Shown piece after piece: positions 33,970-42,834 of a DNA stretch of 64,000 bases. The stretch is from NCBI RefSeq assembly GCF_002119725.1, contig NZ_CP021109.1, positions 2,604,001 to 2,668,000 on the forward strand. Direction: 5' to 3'. Source of the DNA: Bordetella genomosp. 9. GTDB lineage: Bacteria > Pseudomonadota > Gammaproteobacteria > Burkholderiales > Burkholderiaceae_B. A program made the translations under genes and the position numbers. The notes beneath the pieces were generated by a model that did not search any database, was not told the origin of the DNA, and saw nothing but the letters and a program-made list of their open reading frames with translations. How positions within the stretch are numbered: the stretch's first letter is position 1; every line of letters begins with the position of its first letter.

Positions 33970-34622
33970 TGTCCGCCTTCGCAACCATGCCCCACACGTC
34001 GTCCGATCCCCTGCCCGCCGGGCTGGTCCTGAAAAACGTCTCCACGCGTACGCTTACGGGCGTCGACCTGCAGGTCGCACCGGGCGAATGCGTCGCCATC
34101 ATGGGTCCTTCCGGCGCCGGCAAGTCTTTGCTGCTGCGCCAGATCGCCGACCTGGACCCCGGTACGGGCGAGGTCTGGCTCGATGGCAAGGCCCGCCGCG
34201 ACATGCCCGCGCCGGCGTGGCGCCGCAAGGTCGCCTATTGCCAGGCCGAAGCAGGCTGGTGGGACGATCGCGTGGCGCCGCACTTCCCCGCCGGGGCGGC
34301 AAATGCCGGCATCGACGCACTGATGGCGCGCCTGGGGCTGGACGCCCATCTGCTGTCGGCGCAGGTGCACGAACTGTCCACGGGCGAGCGCCAGCGCATG
34401 GCGCTGGTCCGCGCGCTGGCGAACGACCCTGCCGTGCTGCTGATGGATGAACCGACCGCGGCCCTGGACGCCGACGCGACCGCGCGGGTGGAAACGGAAA
34501 TCCTGGCGCGTCTGGGCGAGGGGCGCATCGCCATCATCGCGACGCATGCCCGGGAACAGGCGCGGCGCCTGGCGCGCCGCACCCTGCTTATCCGCGACGG
34601 ACGCCTGGAGGCGGCGCCATGA
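33969..34622 (+). CDS. fetA: FetA-like ABC ATPase (iron export)
   Basis: A 217-residue ABC ATPase, partner of the UPF0014 permease that follows; together they resemble FetAB (YbbLM), which exports iron and helps resist oxidative stress. Walker A is GPSGAGKS, the Q-loop YCQAEAGWWDD, the signature LSTGERQRMAL and Walker B VLLMDEPTAALD. The start overlaps the LysR stop (TGATG), and the end overlaps the fetB start (ATGA), so all three reading frames are chained. Symbol given from the pairing with fetB. Confidence 0.85.
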   Translation: MSAFATMPHTSSDPLPAGLVLKNVSTRTLTGVDLQVAPGECVAIMGPSGAGKSLLLRQIADLDPGTGEVWLDGKARRDMPAPAWRRKVAYCQAEAGWWDDRVAPHFPAGAANAGIDALMARLGLDAHLLSAQVHELSTGERQRMALVRALANDPAVLLMDEPTAALDADATARVETEILARLGEGRIAIIATHAREQARRLARRTLLIRDGRLEAAP

Positions 34623-35413
34623 ACGTCATCGAACTGCACACCGCGGATCTCACCATCGCGGCCAGTCTTGTCGCTCTGACGGCCCTGGTGTCGCTGCTGC
34701 TGCGCCTGGACATGGCGCGGCAGATCATATGGGGAGCGGTCCGGACGGTGATCCAGCTGCTGCTGGTCGGCCATCTGCTGCGCCTGGTTTTCGCGCACAA
34801 CAGCGCCTGGACCACCGCGGCGCTGGTAGCCGTCATGATGGCCCTGGCGGCGCGCGAAGTGGCAGCCCGCCCGAAGGTCAGGCTGCGCGGACTGGGCAAC
34901 GCCTGGGTGGCGGCGCTTACCGTCGCCGCCACCACCGCGGTGACCGCGCTTTTCATCCTGCATACCGCCTTGCGCCCCGACCCCTGGTATGACGCCCGCT
35001 ACGTCATCGCGCTGGTCGGCATCGTCCTGGGAAGCGTATTGAATGCCGCCAGCCTGGCGCTGGATGGCATGCTGGCCGGGGTCCGGCGCGAAAAGGCCGG
35101 GATCGAAGCCCGGCTGGCCCTGGGCGCCACCGCCCGCGAAGCCTTCGGCCCGCTGCTGCGAGCCGCCATACGGCGCGGCATCGTGCCTTCCATCAATCAG
35201 ATGTCCGCCGCGGGGATCATCACCCTGCCCGGCATCATGACCGGCCAGATCATCGCCGGCATGGACCCGGTGGAGGCGGTCAAATACCAGATCCTGATCA
35301 TGTTCCTGCTGGCCGGCGCCAGCGCGCTGGCCGCCATGGGGGCGGCTTTCGCGGCGATGCGCCGGCTGACCGACACCCGGGCGCGGCTGCGCCTGGACCG
35401 GCTGATGGACTAG
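34619..35413 (+). CDS. fetB: FetB-like permease (UPF0014)
   Basis: A 264-residue UPF0014/YbbM-type membrane protein with about seven hydrophobic segments. Conserved blocks are WGAVRTVIQLLLVGHLL, ALDGMLAGVRREKAGIEARLALGATAREA (residues within 137-170) and SINQMSAAGIITLPGIMTGQ. It forms the channel for the preceding ATPase. The ATG overlaps the fetA stop by four bases. Confidence 0.92.
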   Translation: MNVIELHTADLTIAASLVALTALVSLLLRLDMARQIIWGAVRTVIQLLLVGHLLRLVFAHNSAWTTAALVAVMMALAAREVAARPKVRLRGLGNAWVAALTVAATTAVTALFILHTALRPDPWYDARYVIALVGIVLGSVLNAASLALDGMLAGVRREKAGIEARLALGATAREAFGPLLRAAIRRGIVPSINQMSAAGIITLPGIMTGQIIAGMDPVEAVKYQILIMFLLAGASALAAMGAAFAAMRRLTDTRARLRLDRLMD

Positions 35414-35487
35414 CCTGCACACCTGGGAAAGCGCTGCCCGGGGCGTGCGGACAGCCGGAATCGCGCCGCAGCGGCTGCGGCGCGGGC

Positions 35488-36126
35488 TCAGTCTCCCGCG
35501 CCGGAAAAATGCCGATGCAGGACATCCGCGATCTGGGAGTGCGCGGCCGCCTGATCGGCGATCGCGGCCAGGCGCGGGCAATGCTCGTCGAACCAGCGGC
35601 GGCGCGGCCGCCAGTGCGTCATCACGGTCACATACAGGTCCAGCGCGGTCAGCTGATCGCCCAGGACGTGCGGCGCGCCGACCTGCTGCTCGATGTTGCG
35701 CCAGAGCATTTCGCGGCGCGCGTCGGTGGCCGCCCGCAGCCGCCTGGCGGCTTCGCCCTCGCCGGTCCAGCGCGACGGATGATCGCCGAAGGTGAAGGTG
35801 GGGTAGACGGCCGCCGTCAGGCGTATGAGCAGCTCGAAGAATCGCACCCGCTGGATGCTCCCCGGCGCCGGCGCCAGACCGGCGTGCGGCGCGGCATCGT
35901 TCAGATGCAGGATCATGGCGGCGCTTTCGGTCAGCACTGCCCCGCCGGGAAGGATAAGCGTCGGCACCTGGCCCAGCGGATTCAGCGTCAGCAGACGCTC
36001 GCGCCCGGGGCCTGGTTTCAAATAGGGAATATCGGTGAGCCGCATGTCCAGGCCCGTCAGGCGCAAGGCGGCCTCGACGATGGCGGACCCGCAGCCGCGC
36101 GAGCCGATCAGTTCGTAGTGCGTCAT
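35488..36126 (-). CDS. Glutathione S-transferase, possible internal start
   Basis: Independent translation from ATG 36126 would give a 212-residue GST of normal length: a thioredoxin-like N-terminal domain (about 1-80) with the cis-Pro in GQVPTL and ESAAMILHL, and a helical C-terminal domain. A GGGGGAG ribosome site lies about nine bases upstream. This start lies inside the LysR-GST frame (residue 362), so the two products would share their C-terminus. Confidence 0.65.
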   Translation of the reverse strand: MTHYELIGSRGCGSAIVEAALRLTGLDMRLTDIPYLKPGPGRERLLTLNPLGQVPTLILPGGAVLTESAAMILHLNDAAPHAGLAPAPGSIQRVRFFELLIRLTAAVYPTFTFGDHPSRWTGEGEAARRLRAATDARREMLWRNIEQQVGAPHVLGDQLTALDLYVTVMTHWRPRRRWFDEHCPRLAAIADQAAAHSQIADVLHRHFSGAGD

Positions 36127-37209
36127 GGCGTGGCTCCCCCCGCGATGGTTCACGCGGCCCGCTTGCGACTGAAGTGCTCGATGACTGTACACCGCCGGCG
36201 CGCCGGGGAACGCATCAGTCGGTAACGGCAGTCCGCGGATCGGGATCGCCCTGCCCGGGGCCGGTTCGCTGGCGATGACCTTGCGCAGAACCGCCAGAAA
36301 GCGCCGCGCCATCAGAGGCAGGGGCTGCAGATCCGAATACGTGGCCCAGATGCCTACGTGCGCCGGTGGATCGATGGGCCGCAGCGCAACCGAACGGCGC
36401 AGCTCCGGGCCGACGCACCATGCATCGACCAGCCCCGGTCCCAGCCCCTGCTGGACGAAAGCGGCCGCGGTGACCGGCGAATGCACTTCCACCGCCGCCG
36501 GCGGCATCCCCGCCGCGCCGAAGAACGACCGCAAGGCCGTGCCCAGCGGCGTCTGCACCGGGTAGCCCACCCAGGCGCCGGACCTGAAATCGTCCGGCCG
36601 GATGACCTGGCGCGCCGCCAGCGCATGCTCCCTGGGCAGCAGACAGACGACCGGGCTGCGACCCAGTTCGACCGCGGTCAGGTTGGGATGGTCCGGCGGC
36701 TGCATGGAAACCGCGATATCGGCGTGGCCGCCCAAAAAATGCCCGGGAAGTTCGTCGAAGGTGGCGCTGCGGTAGTCGACCCGCACGTTCGCCCGCGCGG
36801 CGCGCAGCGCCCGCAGCGCCATTGGGACCATGCGCTGGCCGAAGCTCGCGCTGGAAACCACGCGCAGCATGCCGGCGCCAGCCTCGCCCAGACTGGCAGC
36901 CAGCTCGTTCACACGCTGGATGCCGCCATACACCTGTTCCACTTCGGCATAAAGCCGCCGCGCCTCCGCGGTCGGCGTCAGGCGGCTGCGCGAGCGCTCG
37001 AAAAGGGGGTAGCGCAGCCGGCTTTCCATCAGGGCCAGAACCCGGCTGACCGCCGGCTGGGACACGTGGAGCATGCGCCCGGCGCCGCTGATCGAGCCGG
37101 ACAGCATAATGGCGCGAAAGACTTCGATCTGACGCAGGTTGAGCGGCGGCCGCGGGCCGGACTCGCCGCGCGGCGGCGCTTCCCACGACGTCAAACCGTC
37201 TTCATCCAT
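35488..37209 (-). CDS. LysR regulator in frame with glutathione S-transferase (apparent fusion)
   Basis: One uninterrupted 573-residue frame. Residues 24-83 are a LysR helix-turn-helix (SISGAGRMLHVSQPAVSRVL), about 110-318 a LysR effector domain, and 319-361 a linker. Residues 362-573 are a complete glutathione S-transferase (MTHYELIGSRGCGSAIVEAA, then NPLGQVPTLILPGG). I checked the triplets from 36121 to 36240 and found no stop on this strand. The ATG at 37209 follows AAGGGG. A good ribosome site before the internal ATG at 36126 suggests that free GST can also be made. Divergent from the Bug/deacylase genes, so regulation of them is likely. A lost stop codon or a sequencing error is the alternative. 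Confidence 0.75.
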   Translation of the reverse strand: MDEDGLTSWEAPPRGESGPRPPLNLRQIEVFRAIMLSGSISGAGRMLHVSQPAVSRVLALMESRLRYPLFERSRSRLTPTAEARRLYAEVEQVYGGIQRVNELAASLGEAGAGMLRVVSSASFGQRMVPMALRALRAARANVRVDYRSATFDELPGHFLGGHADIAVSMQPPDHPNLTAVELGRSPVVCLLPREHALAARQVIRPDDFRSGAWVGYPVQTPLGTALRSFFGAAGMPPAAVEVHSPVTAAAFVQQGLGPGLVDAWCVGPELRRSVALRPIDPPAHVGIWATYSDLQPLPLMARRFLAVLRKVIASEPAPGRAIPIRGLPLPTDAFPGAPAVYSHRALQSQAGRVNHRGGSHAMTHYELIGSRGCGSAIVEAALRLTGLDMRLTDIPYLKPGPGRERLLTLNPLGQVPTLILPGGAVLTESAAMILHLNDAAPHAGLAPAPGSIQRVRFFELLIRLTAAVYPTFTFGDHPSRWTGEGEAARRLRAATDARREMLWRNIEQQVGAPHVLGDQLTALDLYVTVMTHWRPRRRWFDEHCPRLAAIADQAAAHSQIADVLHRHFSGAGD

Positions 37210-37430
37210 GCCCGGCGGCCCCTTGCAAACACATTTGAATAACGCCGGATTATAGGTTTTCCATATTTTTTGATATGCGCCACGGCAAGAGCCGGTGTTA
37301 GTGTCCTGTCCTCCCCGCCAATCAGGCGCGTGGCGCCGATCGCTGCGTTGCCGCGCCAGGCCGTGCGGGGAGCAAATCCTGGTTTCCGGCCGCCCGAGAA
37401 AGCGGCCTTCACGCACAAGGGGAATGGACG

Positions 37431-38417
37431 ATGTCCACACTAAAGCAGTTCCGCCGCTGGGCCGCCGCCGCGGCCATGATCGCGATCGCCGGCAGCGCCG
37501 CCGCCGCAGGCTCAGACTGGCCCGACCGGCCGGTCACCTTCATTGTGCCGTCGGCAGCGGGCGGCTCGCCCGATGTCCTGTCGCGCCTGATCACCACCCA
37601 GCTGTCCAAGGAGACCGGCGCGTCGGTGATCGTCGAAAACCGTCCGGGCGCCGCCGGCAATATCGGCGTCAGCCTGATCAAGCGCGCCGCGCCCGACGGC
37701 TATACCGTGGGCTACGGCAACATCAATACGCTCGCGGTCAACCGCTCACTGTTCAAGAAGCTGCCCTACGACGTGGACAAGGACCTGGAGCCGGTGATCC
37801 ACATGTTCGACCTGTACAACGTGCTGGTCGTGCCGGCCGAATCGCCGATCCAGACCGTGCAGCAGCTGATCGACACGGCGCGCAAGAACCCCGGCAAGCT
37901 TTCCTATGGCGCGCCGGGCGTGGGCACCACCGGCCATATGGGCGGTGAACTGTTCAAAAGCATGGCGAAGATCGACGTCATGTTCATCCCCTACAACGGC
38001 GGTCCCGCCGCCATCCAGGACCTGCTCGGCGGCCGTATCGACTACCTGTTCGCCAATTCCTCCGAAGCCGGCCCGCTGGTCAAGAGCGGCAAAGTGCGCG
38101 CCCTGGGCGTCAGCAGCCTGAAGCGCCTGGCCCTGTTCCCCGACATTCCGACGCTGGACGAGGCCGGCCTGAAAGGCTACGAGACCGTGGCTTGGGGCGG
38201 CGTCGTGGCGCCGCGCGGCACGCCGAAGGACATCGTCGCCAAGATGAACGCCGATATCCAACAGGCGCTGAAGGCGCCTCAGGTCCGTGAAGGCCTGGCC
38301 ACGCTGGGCGCCGTGCCCGCCGGCGGCAGCCCCGAGGACTTCAAGCAGTTGATCGATCGCGAAACGGCCAAGTGGCACGAGATCATCGAAACCGCCAAGA
38401 TCGAAAAACTGGACTAG
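37431..38417 (+). CDS. Bug-family (tripartite tricarboxylate) solute-binding protein
   Basis: A 328-residue periplasmic Bug receptor. The signal peptide is about residues 1-26 (WAAAAAMIAIAGSAAAA), followed by WPDRPVTFIVPSAAGGSPDV, ENRPGAAGNIG and later VAPRGTPKDIVAKMN. ATG 37431 has an AAGGGGA ribosome site. It heads a same-strand group with the D-amino-acid deacylase and racemase, and faces the LysR-GST gene across 221 bp. An N-acyl amino acid or related acid is a plausible ligand, by context only. Confidence 0.92.
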   Translation: MSTLKQFRRWAAAAAMIAIAGSAAAAGSDWPDRPVTFIVPSAAGGSPDVLSRLITTQLSKETGASVIVENRPGAAGNIGVSLIKRAAPDGYTVGYGNINTLAVNRSLFKKLPYDVDKDLEPVIHMFDLYNVLVVPAESPIQTVQQLIDTARKNPGKLSYGAPGVGTTGHMGGELFKSMAKIDVMFIPYNGGPAAIQDLLGGRIDYLFANSSEAGPLVKSGKVRALGVSSLKRLALFPDIPTLDEAGLKGYETVAWGGVVAPRGTPKDIVAKMNADIQQALKAPQVREGLATLGAVPAGGSPEDFKQLIDRETAKWHEIIETAKIEKLD

Positions 38418-38436
38418 GGCCCCTCAACGCTGGAAA

Positions 38437-38520
38437 AGCCCGCCCCCGAAGCGCTGCCGCGCTTCCCCATCGAAGGTCGGGACGCTGGCGGACCGGCAAG
38501 GCCGGATCCGCCGGCGTCCC
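38437..38520 (+). repeat. Interspersed palindromic repeat, full copy
   Basis: An 84-bp copy of the family at 21100-21180 in the same orientation, diverged in the central CTCGAG module but with the two outer inverted repeats intact. It fills most of the 124-bp gap between the Bug receptor and the deacylase gene, and could reduce downstream transcription or stabilise the upstream mRNA. Confidence 0.85.
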
Positions 38521-38541
38521 GGCGTCTTATACAGGGTTGAT

Positions 38542-39981
38542 ATGCAAGCTGACCTGATCATCCGGAATGCCACCATCGTCGATGGGAGCGGCAAGGCCCG
38601 GTACGAGGCCGATGTCGCCATTGCCGGCGAACGCATCGCCGGCGTCGGGCGTTTCGAGGCGGGCGACGTGCCCAGCCTGGACGCTCGCGGCCATGTCGTG
38701 GCGCCGGGCTTCATCGATTCGCACACCCACGACGACGGCTATCTGCTGGCGCACCCCGACATGACGCCCAAGGTATCGCAGGGCATCACCACGGTGGTCA
38801 CCGGCAATTGCGGGATCAGCCTGGCGCCGCTGGTGCGCGACGAGGTGCCGCAGCCGCTGGACCTGCTCGGCCCCCCATCGTTGTTCCGCTTCCAGACCTT
38901 TGCGGCCTGGCTCGATGCCCTGCGAGCGGCGCCGCCCGCGGTCAACGTCATCCCGCTGGTCGGACACACCACCTTGCGGGTGGCCGCCATGGCCGACACC
39001 GGCCGCGCCGCCACGGACGCGGAAATCGCGGCGATGCGGGCGCTGATGGAGGAAGCGCTGGACGCCGGCGCTTTCGGCATGTCCACCGGCACCTTCTATC
39101 CCCCCGCCGCGCACGCGCCCACCCAGGAAATCATCCAGGTGGGCGAGCCCATCCGCGCGCGCGGCGGCCTCTACGCCACGCATCTGCGCGACGAGGCCGA
39201 TCACATCGTGCCGGCGATGCAGGAAGCCCTGGACATCGGCCGCGCGCTCGATTGCCTGGTGGTGTTTTCGCACCATAAGCTGGCAGGCGAAAAGAACCAC
39301 GGCCGCTCCGCCGAAACGCTGGCGATGATGGAGCGCGCCAGCGCCATGCAGCCGGTCTGTCTGGACTGCCATCCCTATCCGGCCACCTCGACCATGCTGC
39401 GGCTGGATCGGGTTCGCATCGCGCGCCGCACGATGATCACCTGGTCCAAGGGCTATCCGCAGGCCAAGGGCCGCGATTTCGACGAGGTGATGCGCGAACT
39501 CGGCCTGAGCGACGAGGAGACGCTGAAGGCGCTGTCGCCCGCGGGCGCCATCTATTTCCTGATGGACGAAGCGGACGTGCGCCGGATCATGACGCACCGC
39601 CTCGCCATGGTGGGGTCGGACGGCCTGCCCTTCGACCCGCATCCCCATCCCCGCCAGTGGGGCACGTTTACCAACGTGCTGCGCACCCTGGTGCGCGAGC
39701 AGGCGGCGATGTCGCTGGAGGAAGCCGTCCATAAAATGACCGGCTTCGCCGCGCGCAACTATGGCCTGTCCGAGCGGGGACTGATCCAACCGGGCTATTA
39801 TGCGGATCTGGTCCTGTTCGACCCCGATAGCGTGTCAGATCGCGCCACTTTCGAGGCTCCGATACAGGTCAGCCAGGGCATTCAGGGCGTGTGGGTCAAT
39901 GGCCGCCAGGTCTGGCGCGACGGCGCCGCCGGCACGGAACGGCCCGGCAGAATCCTGAGCCCTTCCCGAAAATCGGAGTAA
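38542..39981 (+). CDS. N-acyl-D-amino-acid deacylase (amidohydrolase)
   Basis: A 479-residue amidohydrolase of the D-aminoacylase family, which releases free D-amino acids from N-acyl forms. Metal and family motifs are His61-His63 (GFIDSHTHDDG), Cys90 in the GNCGIS block, GMSTGTFYPP, THLRDE, the HHKLAG segment and the Asp in VGSDGLP. It is cytosolic. TAA at 39979-39981 precedes the racemase start by four bases, so the two are one operon. The Bug gene upstream may supply substrate. Confidence 0.92.
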   Translation: MQADLIIRNATIVDGSGKARYEADVAIAGERIAGVGRFEAGDVPSLDARGHVVAPGFIDSHTHDDGYLLAHPDMTPKVSQGITTVVTGNCGISLAPLVRDEVPQPLDLLGPPSLFRFQTFAAWLDALRAAPPAVNVIPLVGHTTLRVAAMADTGRAATDAEIAAMRALMEEALDAGAFGMSTGTFYPPAAHAPTQEIIQVGEPIRARGGLYATHLRDEADHIVPAMQEALDIGRALDCLVVFSHHKLAGEKNHGRSAETLAMMERASAMQPVCLDCHPYPATSTMLRLDRVRIARRTMITWSKGYPQAKGRDFDEVMRELGLSDEETLKALSPAGAIYFLMDEADVRRIMTHRLAMVGSDGLPFDPHPHPRQWGTFTNVLRTLVREQAAMSLEEAVHKMTGFAARNYGLSERGLIQPGYYADLVLFDPDSVSDRATFEAPIQVSQGIQGVWVNGRQVWRDGAAGTERPGRILSPSRKSE

Positions 39982-39985
39982 TGCA

Positions 39986-40726
39986 TTGAACGACGCGCAC
40001 CCCGGCTGCTATCTCGGCGTCCTGGGCGGCATGGGCCCCATGGCGGGCGCCGCCTTCGCCTTGCGGCTGTCCGCCCTTACCCCCGCCGACCGCGACCAGG
40101 ACCATATCCCGGCGCTGCTGCTCAACGATCCCCGCGTGCCCGACCGCACCGCCGCCACCCGCGGCGGCGAGGATCCCCTGCCCTATCTGCTGCGGGGCAT
40201 CCGCTTCCTGAACGACAGCGGCGCGCGGCTGATCGCCATCCCCTGCAATACCGCGCACCTGTGGTACGACGCCATGGTCAAGGCATCGCGCGCGCCGGTG
40301 CTGCACATCATCGAATCGGTGGTGGAAGACCTGCGCCGGCGCGGCATCCATAGCGGCAAGATCGGGCTGATGGGAACGGAAGCCACGCTCCGGCTCGGAC
40401 TGTACCAGCGCCATCTGGAACGGCACGGCTACGAATGCGTGGTGCCGAGCGAAGAGGAACAGGTGGCTTATTGCACGAAGTCGATCCTGGCGGTCAAGGC
40501 GAACCGGCTGTCCGAAGCCTTCGAGCCGGCGGCGGCCTGCGTGCGCCTGCTCGCCTCGCGCGGCGCCGTGGCCGTCGCGCTCGGCTGTACCGAGCTGCCG
40601 CTGGCCATCCCGCATGACCGGCGCGGCGAATTCGACGTCCCCATGACGGATTCCATCGACGCGCTGGCCCTGGCCGTCATCCAGCGTTATCAGGCCGATC
40701 AGGACGTCGCGGCGCGCGCCGCGTAG
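39986..40726 (+). CDS. Aspartate/glutamate racemase family protein (TTG start)
   Basis: A 246-residue Asp/Glu racemase superfamily enzyme that inverts amino-acid stereochemistry without cofactor. Both catalytic cysteines are present: Cys87 (IPCNTAHLW) and Cys201 (LGCTELPL). The start is TTG 39986, seven bases after GGAG (39975-39978); the nearby ATG at 39981 is out of frame and closes after two codons. Following the deacylase, it probably converts released D-aspartate or D-glutamate to the L-form. Confidence 0.9.
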   Translation: MNDAHPGCYLGVLGGMGPMAGAAFALRLSALTPADRDQDHIPALLLNDPRVPDRTAATRGGEDPLPYLLRGIRFLNDSGARLIAIPCNTAHLWYDAMVKASRAPVLHIIESVVEDLRRRGIHSGKIGLMGTEATLRLGLYQRHLERHGYECVVPSEEEQVAYCTKSILAVKANRLSEAFEPAAACVRLLASRGAVAVALGCTELPLAIPHDRRGEFDVPMTDSIDALALAVIQRYQADQDVAARAA

Positions 40727-40738
40727 GACGCCCGGCCT

Positions 40739-41353
40739 TCAAACCAGCGGCGAGGCGGGCGGCGTGGCTTGCAGCTCGCCGTCCAGCAGCTTGGACAGAA
40801 TCAGCTTCTTGGCGGCCAGTTCTTCCCCGCTGCCCCGGTGCTTGTGCCAGTCCTCGAGAAAATCGCGCTTGCTTTGCTCGATGGCCGCGCGGTCCTTGTC
40901 GCGGTAAAGCTTCAGATCGCGGCGGATGTCCCGCTCCCAAAGGCCGCTTCGCTTGGACTGCTCGATGCGTTGCTCGACAAGGCGCATATAGGTGCCGTTC
41001 TCCTGGAATTCAGCGGCCAGCGCATCGAGAAAGCCCAGATAGCTGTTTCGGGTGCGCCAGGCATCGTAAGCGGTCCGCGCATCCTCGCAGGGGCCGGCAT
41101 CGCTCCATTTCCGCAGCACGTCGTGGATGATGTCCAGGCGGGCGTACTTGCCCTTGCCGCCGATAAGGCCGTCCAAGACGTCGAGTTCGCTGTGCCAGCG
41201 CTCCCACGCCTCCGTGCCCTCGCCAAGGAAAGGCTCCGCCGCGGCGCGGCGCTGGCATTCCGCCTGCACGTCCACCGTGCGGCAATCGGAATAGGAATAC
41301 TGGGGCGCGGCGGAAGCCCCCGATGCCGGGGTCCCCGAAATCGCCGATAGCAC
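40739..41353 (-). CDS. Unrecognised 204-residue protein at end of liv operon
   Basis: I do not recognise a family. The protein is soluble, with no signal peptide or membrane segment. It is rich in charged helical sequence and Trp (WERWHSELDVLDGL; a Lys/Arg/Glu-rich helix around residues 125-170). It has two or three Cys (SDCRTVDVQAECQRR near residues 24-36). GTG 41353 has a strong AAGGAG ribosome site seven bases upstream. It lies 12 bp after livF, so it is very likely the last gene of the liv transcript, and converges on the racemase gene with a 12-bp gap. A role linked to amino-acid uptake is only context. Confidence 0.75.
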   Translation of the reverse strand: MLSAISGTPASGASAAPQYSYSDCRTVDVQAECQRRAAAEPFLGEGTEAWERWHSELDVLDGLIGGKGKYARLDIIHDVLRKWSDAGPCEDARTAYDAWRTRNSYLGFLDALAAEFQENGTYMRLVEQRIEQSKRSGLWERDIRRDLKLYRDKDRAAIEQSKRDFLEDWHKHRGSGEELAAKKLILSKLLDGELQATPPASPLV

Positions 41354-41365
41354 GGTGATGCTCCT

Positions 41366-42066
<701 letters not shown>

Positions 42067-42070
<4 letters not shown>

Positions 42071-42834
42071 TCCTCTCCCAGGTACGCCTTGATCACGCGC
42101 TCATCGCTGCGCACCGCCTGCGGCGTGCCTGTCATGATGGGCTTGCCATGCTCCATGACCAGGATACGGTCGGAGATGCCCATGATCAGGCTCATGTCGT
42201 GCTCGATCAGCAGCACCGCCACGCCGAACTCGCGGCGCAGGCGGTCGATCAGACGTTGCAGGTCCTGTTTCTCCTGGGGATTCAGGCCGGCTGCCGGCTC
42301 ATCGAGCATCAGCAGGCGCGGCTTGGTGATCATGCAGCGGGCGATTTCGAGCCGGCGCTGATGCCCATAGGCGAGATTGCCCGCCTCGCGGTTGGCGTAC
42401 TGCCGCAACCCCATGAAGTCCAGCCATTGGGCCGCGCGCGACAAGGCGTCGGCCTCGGCCTGCCGGTAGGATTTCATCTTCAGCAGGCCCGGCAGCAGGC
42501 GCGTCTCGACCTGCGTGTGCTGCGCCACCAGCAGGTTTTCAAGAACGGTAAGCTGCTTGAACAGGCGCACGTTCTGGAAGGTGCGCACCAGGCCATGCCG
42601 CGCCACCAGGTGGCTGGATAGTCCGGTGATGTTCTGCCCGTCCATGACGATGTCGCCGGACGTGGGCTTGTAGAAGCCGCCCACGCAGTTGAACACGGTC
42701 GTCTTGCCCGCGCCGTTGGGGCCGATGATCGCGAAGACTTCGTCGCTCTTGACGTCGAACTCCACATGGTCCACGGCCAGCAGGCCGCCGAACCGCATGC
42801 ACAGGCCGGATACTTTCAGGAGAACGTCGCTCAT
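42067..42834 (-). CDS. livG: Branched-chain amino acid ABC ATPase LivG
   Basis: A 255-residue ATPase. Walker A is GPNGAGKTT, the LivG-type block [25 protein letters not shown] (residues about 81-101), the signature region [15 protein letters not shown] and Walker [14 protein letters not shown]. The signature carries AYGHQR rather than LSGGQ, which is usual for LivG. The ATG overlaps the livM stop (ATGA, 42831-42834) and the end overlaps livF. Confidence 0.93.

Noticed and set aside
40739..41353. Type III secretion effector or chaperone for the 204-residue protein
   Set aside because: Charged helical composition alone does not support it and no secretion genes are near.
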